Program-made: the position numbers and the translations under genes | The notes under the pieces: generated by a model | What the model was told of the DNA's origin: nothing | Seen by the model: the letters and a program-made list of their open reading frames with translations, nothing else | Database searches by the model: none | NCBI GenBank assembly: GCA_002887195.1 | Contig: PJAB01001699.1 | Coordinates: 1 to 12,794 of the forward strand | Direction: 5' to 3' | Source of the DNA: Chrysochromulina parva | Lineage: Eukaryota > Haptophyta > Prymnesiales > Chrysochromulinaceae | Length of the DNA stretch: 12,794 bases | Shown: positions 1 to 7,216 of the stretch, piece by piece | Layout: the number at the start of each line of letters is the position of its first letter | Numbering within the stretch: the stretch's first letter is position 1

Positions 1-5
1 GGGCG

Positions 6-1626
6 ATGGCGTACCTCGACAAGAGCCCTGACCCCTTCCACGCGACCCAGAATGCGTGCGACCGCCTAGCGGCCGCAGGATTCATGGCCATTGATGAGAA
101 GGACGCATGGACCGGCAAACTGGCGAAGGGCGGCCGCTACTATTTCACCCGCAACCGCTCTTGCATTGTGGCTTTTGCAGTGGGCGGTGCTTACGAGCCT
201 GGAAACGGTTTCAAGGTGATCGGTGCGCACACCGACTCGCCCAATCTACGGGTGAAACCGCGCTCCAAGCGCTCCAATGCTGGCATCACCCAGCTCAGCG
301 TGGAGTGCTACGGCGGCGGCCTGTGGCATACGTGGTTCGATCGCGACCTAAGCCTCTCAGGCAGGGTGATGCTCCGGTCCGCTTCGGGCGGCTTCGAGCA
401 ACGGCTCGTGCGCATCCCACGGCCTGTGCTGCGTGTGCCCACGCTTTGCATCCACCTGCAGTCGACCGAAGAGCGCGAGGCGTTCAAGGTGAACAAGGAG
501 GATCGCCTGCCTCCGTTTCTGATTGCATCGCTGATTGCATCGCTGATTGCATGCTGATTGCCTCCCTCATCAGGTGAACAAGGAGGATCACCTGCAACCA
601 ATCTTGGCGACCGAGGCACTCAAGAGCCTTTCGGGCGATGCGAGCGCGGGGAGCGAAAGTGCCCAGGCGGCCGCCTCTGAGGGAGCGAGCGACACGCCGC
701 TTGGCGAGGCGGGCGCTGTGGCGGGCGCTGAGGTACCCACGGGTGGCGAGAGCAGCGCAGAGAGTGACGAGACCAGGGCCGCCGCGGAGTATTACGACGC
801 GTCGAGCGTGCACGGCTGGGCCAACGGCCAAGAGCCTCTGCTCGTGTCCATGCTCGCCGAGGAGCTCGGCGTGCCCGCAGAGAGCATCCTGGACTTCGAG
901 TGCTCGCTCTTCGACACGCAGCCTGCTGCCCTCTCCGGCGTCCACTCCGAGTTCCTCGTCTCGTCACGCCTCGACAACCTGGCCTCGTGCTTCGTGGCGA
1001 CTGAAGCACTCATCGAGCACGCGCCGTCAGCCGAGGCGATCAAAGACGACCCGGACGTGTCGCTCATCGCGCTCTTCGACCACGAGGAGGTGGGCTCGGG
1101 CTCGACGAGCGGCGCGGGCTCGCCCGTGATGGGAGACGCCGTCCGGCGTATCTCATCAGCGCTCTCGGGAGGTGGCACCTTGGCCGACGATGTGCTCGCG
1201 GCAGCGCTTTCCAAATCGTTCGTGCTCTCGGCCGACATGGCCCACGCCGTGCACCCAAACTACGCGAGCAAGCACGAGAAGAGCCACGGCCCACAGATGA
1301 ACCGCGGCATCGTGATCAAGTCCAATTCGAACCAACGGTACGCCTCCAACGGCGTCACCTCCTTCGTGGTCCGTGAGCTCTCGCGCCGTGCCGGGCTCCC
1401 GGCGCCGCAGGAGTTTGTGGTGCGCAACGACTGTCCGTGCGGCTCGACGATCGGCCCGATCATCTCAGCGAGCACGGGCATGCGCGCGGTCGACGTGGGC
1501 ATGCCGATGCTCAGCATGCACTCGGTGCGCGAGGTCATGGGGGTCGCCGACCTGACGCACGGCAAAGAGCTCTTCGCCGCCTTCCTCCGAGATTTCCGCG
1601 AGATCGACGCGATGCTCGACGGCTGA
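6..1626 (+). CDS. DNPEP: Aspartyl aminopeptidase, peptidase family M18 (two exons: 6-488 and 574-1626)
   Basis: Cytosolic metallo-aminopeptidase that removes N-terminal Asp/Glu from peptides. The spliced product is 511 aa (animal DNPEP is about 475-485). The di-zinc site of the family is complete: H75 (GAHTDSPNLRVK), D295 (SRLDN), E332/E333 (FDHEEVGS), D382 (SADMAHAVHPN) and H477 (MHSVRE). The conserved segments YGGGLWHTWFDRDLSLSGRV, LFDTQP and RYASNGV are also present. The two reading frames join in phase 0 across an 85-nt GT-AG intron, giving AFK/VNKEDHLQPILATEAL; the unspliced frame stops at 557. Residues about 179-240 form an Ala/Ser/Gly/Glu-rich insert that is longer than the corresponding loop in animal enzymes. 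The ATG at 6 gives MAYLDKSPDPFHA, which aligns some 20-25 residues inside animal homologues, so the true start or a first exon may lie left of the window. The next gene is convergent. Family assignment is near certain; the 5' end is not. Confidence 0.95.
489..573 (+). other. Spliceosomal intron of the aminopeptidase gene, 85 nt, phase 0
   Basis: GT at 489-490 and AG at 572-573. Removing it restores the M18 frame exactly. The first 22 nt of the intron (489-510) repeat the first 22 nt of the next exon (574-595) with one mismatch, so AG|GTGAACAAGGAGGATC occurs at both junctions. The interior carries about three 12-bp units CTGATTGCATCG (519-552) followed by CTGATTGCC. The last CTGAT (554-558) is a good branch-site match, 16 nt before the terminal G. 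Confidence 0.93.
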
Positions 1627-2097
1627 GCGCGCGCGGCCGTTGGCAGCATCGGCGCGGCGCGTGGCGCGCGGCGGCGGCGCGCGACGGCGGCAGCTAGGCG
1701 GCGGCGGCTAGGCGGCGGCATGTGCTGGGGCTCTTTACTGGACAACTTTTAGGGAAGCCTCGAAGAGAGGCCGAAGGGATCGGAGGTTCGGTTTTTCTAT
1801 TGCGTCGGATACGGGGGGACCTCGGACGGACCAGCACCTCCACGCGGGCCGCCCACCGCCGCGTCGCAAATACGCGAATGCGGCGGATCTGGTGAGGCGT
1901 GTTGAGGGTTGATGACTCTACAAGTACAGGTTGATGCAAATTCCGTATCGAAGTCGGTGCATAAGACGGAGAGGGGAGAGGCAGCGGAAAGCATGGTTAT
2001 AAGTCGAGACACTGCCCGATCGAGGCGCAGGCCGCAGCGCCTCGAGCGAAGCCGCGGGGGCCCACCCGCGTGGGCTCTGATAGCGTGATAGTCAGTG

Positions 2098-2119
2098 CTC
2101 TCTCTCTCTCTCTCTCTCT
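2098..2119 (+). repeat. CT dinucleotide microsatellite (11 units)
   Basis: Uninterrupted CT repeat of 22 nt in the spacer between the aminopeptidase and CFAP52 genes. It lies about 280 nt beyond the CFAP52 stop on that gene's strand (where it reads GA). Polypurine/polypyrimidine mirror symmetry makes it a possible triplex-forming tract; it is also a likely length polymorphism. Confidence 0.95.
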
Positions 2120-2269
2120 GTGCATGCCTGCGGATCGCATGCGCTGTCTCCGCTCGAGGCTCGCCGCGCCTGTCCTCGGCTGGATCTCCCCATGGACCCA
2201 CGTAGCACAGTCGCACCCCTCCCCCACCCCTCCTCCGTCAAGCGGGCGTGCCATCCAGCCACACGAGGG

Positions 2270-2309
2270 GCGCACGCGCACACACGCGCGCGCACGCGCA
2301 CACACGCGC
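2270..2309. repeat. Alternating purine-pyrimidine tract (CG/CA)n, Z-DNA-prone
   Basis: Forty nucleotides of perfect Pu/Py alternation built from CACGCG and CACACACG blocks, in which CGCACGCGCACACACGCG occurs almost twice. It lies about 90 nt beyond the CFAP52 stop, within or just past its probable 3' UTR. Such tracts favour left-handed DNA and slip in replication. No function is implied by the sequence alone. Confidence 0.85.
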
Positions 2310-2395
2310 CCCTCGTGCCGTCCACGTGGCGGTCCTCGACGTGGCGGCGCTCGACGGGGGACAGTCACATGCGTGCGCTTGAGAGTCCGCGCTCA

Positions 2396-4381
2396 CTACC
2401 GCCCTTCGGGTGCGCCGCCCAGGTCACCCTCCTCGTCCAAGAAGACGTTCCACACGAGCACGGCGCCGTCGTCGCCCGCCGAGACGAGCTGCCGCCCGTC
2501 GGGTGCAAACTTGAGCGAGCGGATTGCCCCCGAGTGGCCGCGGCCCTCCGCGATCACGCCTGCCTTGACGAAGCTCCACAGCCGCACGACGCCGTCGACG
2601 CCGCCGGTGGCCACGATGGTGGAGGCGCACGCGTCGGCGGAGGGGTCGGCGTTGCTCGGCAGCGGCGGCGAGTACTGCGCGATCGCGAGGAACTCCGTCC
2701 CACACGGCATCGATTTGAGCGGCTCCGGCTCACGTAGATCCCAAAAGGTGAGCGACTTCTCCTGACCGACCGTCGCCAGCTGCACGTGGTCGGGCAGCAG
2801 TATGACCGCGCTGATGCCGCCCATGCGCTGCGTGAGCGACGCCTTGCGGCTCTCGGTCTGCAGGTCCCACAGGTAGATCGTTCGATCGCGTGAGCCCGAG
2901 ACGACGTGGGAATCGTCGGCGAAGAGGCAGAGGGATGTGACGGCCGAGGTGTGCTGCTTGAGATTCACGATCATCTCGCGCGTGCGGATCTCCCAGACGC
3001 GCACCTCGCCGTGCTCGCCGCCCGACACGAGGAACTTTTTGTTGCGCGACGACGTCAGCGACGTCACGCCGTCGACGTGGCAATGGTCGATGGCCCACAG
3101 CTCCTGACCGTTCTCAGCCTCGTGCGCCCGGATCTTGCCATCCTCCCATCCTGTGAAGATGACGTCGCCCGTGAACGTGAGGCACGTCGGCTTGCCCGTA
3201 ATCCTCGTCTGGCACGAGCCCATGCAGGTCACCTCGTACGTGTTCACGTCCCACATGCGCACTGTGCCGTCCGCCGACGCCGTGGCGAAGTACTCGCTCG
3301 AGTCCGGTGGGTACGCGACGCAGGTGACAGCATCGTAGTGCCCCTCGGTCAGCATCCTGCACTCGGCGGGCGGCGCGGAGATGGCGCGGAAGTCGGCCAT
3401 CGAGAGCTGCACCGCGTACACCCTGGCGTGCGACGTGCCCGCGAGCAACTTGATCTCGCCGCTCCGGTCGTCCGCGGCACGCAGGACCAGCGCCGTCACG
3501 CCGCCATCGAGCGTGATCGTGCATGCCTCTGCCGACCCGCGCTGGTAGGTGCGGCAGGTCTGCGCGCCGTTGCGCTGCCCCTCGAAGACGCTGATCGAGC
3601 CGTCACCGCACCCGACGATCACGCGGTCGCCCGAGTTGGCCGTCCGCATCGCCACGATCGAGAGCACGCCGCCCGAGCCGCATCCCGTCGTCGAGTGGAG
3701 CACCTTGTGTTTCACGTGCACCGCCGTGAAGTCGGACGAGGAGGAGCCTGCGAAGAAGTAGTCCTCGTCGAAGGAGAAGGCGATCGCGGTGAAGTTGCGC
3801 ACCTGGTTGCCTAGCGTGCAGTCCTCCCTCGTGAACGAACCCTCCATCGGGTTGAGTGTCCAGTAGGTGAGGTTGGCGACCCCGCCGGTCGCAAGCTGGT
3901 AGTCGGTCGTCGGGCGCCGCTTCGTGTCTAGCCGGCGGCCGCCCCAGCACGCGCACGCGGTGTCCTTGATGCCCGTTTGCCTGGCCACGATCATGCCAGT
4001 CTGCATGTCCCACGCCACCATCTTCTTGTCGGCGCCCACCGTCAACAGGAAGCGCTCGTCGTCCGAGATCATGACGAGTTTGATGCCCAGGTCGTGCTCC
4101 TGCAGTCGGTACATGATCTGGCGGCTATCGAAATCCCAGATGAGGACGTCCGAGTTCTCGCCATGCTGCCCAGAGACGATGTAGCGCCCGCTCTTGGAGA
4201 GGCTGACGCATGAGACATGGTCGTCGTGGCCGCGGAGAAAGTGCTGCTGATGCGCATCGCGAAGGCTAGCGACGACGACATTGCCGCCGAGCGCGTACAC
4301 GATGTAGTCGCCGCTAGGATGCACGTGCACCGAGCCGCTCGCGACGTTGCCGCTAAACCCAATCGCGTGCTCGAGCTCCAT
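2396..4381 (-). CDS. CFAP52: Cilia- and flagella-associated protein 52 (WDR16-like WD-repeat protein)
   Basis: Microtubule inner protein of axonemal doublets. In known structures CFAP52/FAP52 sits inside the B-tubule near the inner junction, with CFAP45 and CFAP20/PACRG nearby. The product is 661 aa (human is about 620), intronless, and WD-repeat almost throughout, as expected for two beta-propellers. Visible blade ends include LIWDFDSR, MVAWDMQTG, VRMWDVNTYEV, VRVWEIRTREM, IYLWDLQTE, LTFWDLREP and LVWNVF. The N-terminus MELEHAIGFSGNV matches the family's LELDAVIGFNGHV type start, and GWEDGKIRAHEAENGQ, SGGEHGEVRVWEI and GHSGAIRSLKFAPDGRQLVS match the family's second half. I chose the ATG at 4381 on that alignment. 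An in-frame ATG at 4495 would add 38 residues and overlap the divergent gene. The last residues (DEEGDLGGAPEGR) are an acidic, Gly-rich tail. This gene implies a motile-flagellate organism. Confidence 0.93.
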   Translation of the reverse strand: MELEHAIGFSGNVASGSVHVHPSGDYIVYALGGNVVVASLRDAHQQHFLRGHDDHVSCVSLSKSGRYIVSGQHGENSDVLIWDFDSRQIMYRLQEHDLGIKLVMISDDERFLLTVGADKKMVAWDMQTGMIVARQTGIKDTACACWGGRRLDTKRRPTTDYQLATGGVANLTYWTLNPMEGSFTREDCTLGNQVRNFTAIAFSFDEDYFFAGSSSSDFTAVHVKHKVLHSTTGCGSGGVLSIVAMRTANSGDRVIVGCGDGSISVFEGQRNGAQTCRTYQRGSAEACTITLDGGVTALVLRAADDRSGEIKLLAGTSHARVYAVQLSMADFRAISAPPAECRMLTEGHYDAVTCVAYPPDSSEYFATASADGTVRMWDVNTYEVTCMGSCQTRITGKPTCLTFTGDVIFTGWEDGKIRAHEAENGQELWAIDHCHVDGVTSLTSSRNKKFLVSGGEHGEVRVWEIRTREMIVNLKQHTSAVTSLCLFADDSHVVSGSRDRTIYLWDLQTESRKASLTQRMGGISAVILLPDHVQLATVGQEKSLTFWDLREPEPLKSMPCGTEFLAIAQYSPPLPSNADPSADACASTIVATGGVDGVVRLWSFVKAGVIAEGRGHSGAIRSLKFAPDGRQLVSAGDDGAVLVWNVFLDEEGDLGGAPEGR

Positions 4382-4469
4382 GCTCGCGACGACCTGCGAT
4401 ACGAAGCGCACAGCCGCGCCAACTGCCTCACCGTCTTGAAAGTGTGAAAGTGCTGTTAATACTCGTTCT
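4382..4469. promoter_or_regulatory. Putative bidirectional promoter of CFAP52 and the GT77 gene
   Basis: Only 88 nt separate the two divergent start codons, so both 5' leaders and core promoters must overlap here or extend into coding sequence. The right half (4435-4469) is much less GC-rich than its surroundings and holds two GAAAGTG units (4438-4452) and TTAATA. No canonical TATA box is present. Assignment rests on geometry and base composition, not on a recognised motif. Confidence 0.5.
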
Positions 4470-6960
4470 ATGAAATTGCCGCGGCCCTTGCCCATCTTCG
4501 TCGTCCTCGTCCTCGTGGCTAGTCTGCTAGGCCTGATCTCTTTGCAAGGCGCCGAGCTCACGCTGAGTGCATCGACCTTGAGCGCGCCGAGCGCGGACCA
4601 CACCGAGCTCGTCGCCCGCCTGCGAGCGCAGCTGCAGCAAGCCGAGCAACGCTCAACGACCGCGGAGGCGGAGCTGCGCCGCCTGTCTGTTGTTGCTGCA
4701 GAGGCTTCCGCGATGCTTCCGGCTGCCGAATCCGCCGCTCCTGCCGCCTTCGCCGCTGCTGCCTCCGCCTCTGCCGCCTCCGCCTCCGCCGCCTCCGCCT
4801 CTGCCGCCTCCGCCTCCGCCGCCTCCGCCTCTGCCGCCATCCGGCAATACGTCCACACGATCGAGTCGATTCCGGCCAAGCCAGGCGAGCTCATGATGAT
4901 GACGTACGCCACGGGCGGCGTGCGCGAGATGCTCCACAACTGGGTGCTGCACGTGCAGCGCCTCGGGCTGCCCGTGCTCGTCGCCGCCATGGACAAGGCG
5001 GTCGTGAGCATGGCCGTTGAGAAGCACTTTGACTGCCTCGACTGGTCGCACACGGCGACGGGCGCGGACCGACAGTACGTGCGCGGCAGCTTCGATGGCT
5101 TCCGCGCGCTCGGCGTGCGGAAGATCGACGCGCTGCTGCCGGTGCTGCGCGCGGGCGTGCACGTCGTCCTCTCGGACGTCGACTGCGTCTGGTCGTCGAG
5201 CCCGCTTCCCATGTTCCACGGCCAGATTTCGGGCTTTGAGGACTTCGCACACGCCGACCTGCTCGTGGCGACCGACTGTATGGACCCGGAGGACGACCAC
5301 CGCAACCATGGCTGCTACCATGACACGGTCGATAAGAACACGGGCGTGCTCGCCGTGCGCGCGACGCCCAACGGCATCGCCGCCATGGCGGAGTGGCGAA
5401 TTCGGCTCGCGGTCGGTCAGAAAGACGAGCAGGACCAGACCACGTTCAACGACCTGCTCGACGGCAACGGGCGCGGCCACCGCTGGGGCATGGATGGGTG
5501 GCAGCGCTCCGAGTTCATGAAGTTCGCCACCGAGTGGTGTCGACGCGGGCCAAAAGTGTCGCGTGGCTTCAATAGGCTGTGGGAAGGAGACGCGGAGGCG
5601 ACGAGCGCGAAGCGGCACACGCCCGGCTCGCGGCGCGTGTACGATGTGTGCCTGCCCAACTCGACGCGACACGCGCGCGTGGGCGTCTTCCCGATCGCTG
5701 ACGTGGCGGGCGGGCACACGTTCTTCGTGCAGCAGCTTCACACGCTCACGGGCAAGTGGCCGATGGCCGTGCATGCGACCTACCAATTCGGCGACCAGCA
5801 AGACTACCCGTTTGGGAAGCGGCAGCGCTTCCGCGACTGGGGCATGTGGCTCGCCGACGACGACGACGAGCTTGTGACTGGCTCGCGCTATCTGGTCCTC
5901 GAGGATGACGCACCGCTCGAGCCGCGCAAGGCATGGGTCGGCGAGGCAGACTACCACGTACGCGCGGCCCGCGGCGGCATCTTGAGTGCTTGCCTGGGAG
6001 TGCCACTGAGTGTCTCTGAGTGCCTCCCTCACCAGGGACACACGCTCGAGACGGCGCTCAAACCACAGATGATCTCCGATGACCCCTAATTGCCCGTCTC
6101 ATCAGGTACGCGGCCGGCAGCACGTAGATCACCTCGAGCGGTTGCGCCAGCGGCTCGCATACGGGTTCGCGCTCGCGCGCGCGCTCAACCGCACCGTCGT
6201 GCTTCCGACGCTGTGGTGCTACTGCGACAAGTTCTGGCACCGGCTGAGCCAATGCGCAATCTCGAACGCGCTCAACTCGCAGCCGCTGCCCTTCGTGTGC
6301 CCGCTCGACCACGTGATCGACCCGACATGGTTCCACGGCCAGGGCCATGCACGCGCACGCCGCCCCCGCCCGGGTATGCTGGCTGACCGCGTGGACGGTC
6401 CGTATGAGGAAGGTCTCCCTTTCCGTGGCCGCTACTGGCTGCGACAGCTCGGTAGCCATCCACGCATTGGCCTAGCCGTCGCCACGCTGAGCTCGTCGGC
6501 GCACAGCGAGGCCGGCATCCCAGGCAAGCTGCAGACTCGCAACCTTGCCCTGCTCGTCGTCACGCGTACCGCTCCGACAGACACCTCCAGTGAGGCGCTC
6601 GAGCAGCGCAAGTTGCTCACGCACGACTTCGTCGCCGGCACCGACGGCCCGCACCTGCGGGTGCCGAGCGGCCGGAGCGATGTGCAGCTGCGGCAGGCGC
6701 TGCAGCCATACGAGCACGTGCGTCTGCTGCGCGTGACCCTGAGTGAGGCGCAGCGCCTGCTCAAGTGCTACGAGTCCAGCAGCGAGGCGCGCGCCATGAA
6801 ACAGCTCGGCGAGATGCTCTTTCAGCACTCATGGTGCTACCGACCCGCTGAGATGACCCCCGAGTGGATTGCCGTCGACAGGGCTGGCAAGCCGCGGCGA
6901 GGCGACGAGCCCTGGTGCGTGTGGGGATTCGCCAACCCGACCGTGCCGGAGGTCTGCTAA
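4470..6960 (+). CDS. XEG113: GT77-family glycosyltransferase, XEG113-like arabinosyltransferase (exons 4470-5957 and 6106-6960)
   Basis: Probable Golgi type II enzyme. In plants XEG113 extends arabinose chains on hydroxyproline of extensin-type glycoproteins. The spliced product is 780 aa (Arabidopsis is about 640). Order: signal anchor at residues about 8-27 (IFVVLVLVASLLGLISL); heptad-like Gln/Glu/Leu helix 45-80; Ala/Ser repeat 97-123; GT77 catalytic domain from about 140 (LMMMTYATGGVREMLHNWV), with the DxD metal/sugar-nucleotide motif D236-V-D238 (VVLSDVDCVWSSSPLP) and NTGVLAVRA / QDQTTFNDLL. The C-terminal module (about 503-780) contains ALNRTVVLPTLWCYCDKFW and PFVCPLDHV, hallmarks of XEG113 rather than of other GT77 proteins. 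It lies wholly in exon 2, which confirms the splice. The sugar donor in this organism is inferred from the plant family. Exon 1 unspliced would stop at 6089. Confidence 0.88.
4758..4838 (+). repeat. In-frame Ala/Ser coding repeat in the GT77 gene
   Basis: Runs of GCCGCCTCCGCCTC(T/C) encode ASASA-type units over residues 97-123, between the coiled-coil-like stem and the catalytic domain. Only Ala and Ser are used. Units of 15 and 30 nt are recognisable, so it has probably expanded by slippage. It most likely lengthens the Golgi luminal stem. Confidence 0.9.
5958..6105 (+). other. Spliceosomal intron of the GT77 gene, 148 nt, phase 0
   Basis: GT at 5958-5959 and AG at 6104-6105. Splicing joins the catalytic domain to the family's C-terminal module in frame (ADYH/VRGRQH). 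The intron start GTACGC(GC)GGCC resembles the exon start GTACGCGGCC at 6106. The putative branch site CTAAT (6086-6090) has its A 16 nt before the terminal G. A second acceptor-like module, CTGAGTGCCTCCCTCACCAG, lies inside at 6016-6035. Confidence 0.92.
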
Positions 6961-7216
6961 CAAAGTGCCCCCGAGGCCGAGCCCGCGGCCAGCGGACCGC
7001 CCACACACTCCAGCACCTGCGCTGCGCACCAGCGCCAGCAAGCAGTTTTAGAACGATGCCACAGCTCGACCCCTATTGCCATTTTTGGCAGGAGTCCCAT
7101 CTATTTCTACTATTGTATTCTGGGTCCAAGTTTGATGAGCTCTCTCGAGACCTTGCAAAAGGGCCCGACTTCTCGCCCTGCGCGTTTTTTGAGCGCCGGT
7201 CGACCTCATCGAAGCG
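6961..7216 (+). other. Short spacer with overlapping upstream ORF before the HAD gene
   Basis: This 256-nt stretch lies between the GT77 stop and the HAD start. From about 7070 it becomes clearly AT-richer (CTATTTCTACTATTGTATTC at 7099-7118), the likeliest core promoter. An ATG at 7056 opens a 57-codon frame that runs to a stop at 7227-7229, passing over the HAD ATG at 7217 in another frame. A small hairpin TGCCA-TTTT-TGGCA occupies 7077-7090. The 57-aa product resembles nothing I know. Confidence 0.45.

Larger units (their letters stand above)
1627..2395. other. Gene-free spacer between two convergent genes
   Basis: About 770 nt between the stops of the aminopeptidase (+) and CFAP52 (-), so it must contain both 3' UTRs. 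No open frame here resembles a protein. The first part (1660-1720) is GCGGCGG-rich with two CTAGGCGGCGGCGG-like units. The middle (1740-2000) is less GC-rich and featureless to me. The right third holds a CT microsatellite, a Z-DNA-type tract, and an imperfect doublet of GTGGCGGTCCTCGAC type near 2325-2360. I see no AATAAA on the expected strand, no tRNA and no convincing snoRNA boxes. Confidence 0.6.

Noticed and set aside
1885..1960. TTGATGA as a box C of a C/D snoRNA
   Set aside because: No box D at a suitable distance and no terminal stem.
4390..4427. 38-nt GTGAGG...CGCAG micro-intron in the CFAP52 leader (minus strand)
   Set aside because: Too short compared with the 85- and 148-nt introns seen here and lacking the shared acceptor module.
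4382..5305. N-terminal extension of the CFAP52 frame (open to 5305) rich in Ala/Glu
   Set aside because: It is the antisense shadow of the GT77 Ala/Ser repeat and catalytic domain. Family alignment puts the CFAP52 start at or near 4381.
4653..6041. Long minus-strand open frame of 462 codons
   Set aside because: Shadow of the GT77 gene, with poly-Gly opposite the Ala/Ser repeat and no family resemblance. It persists because of GC bias.
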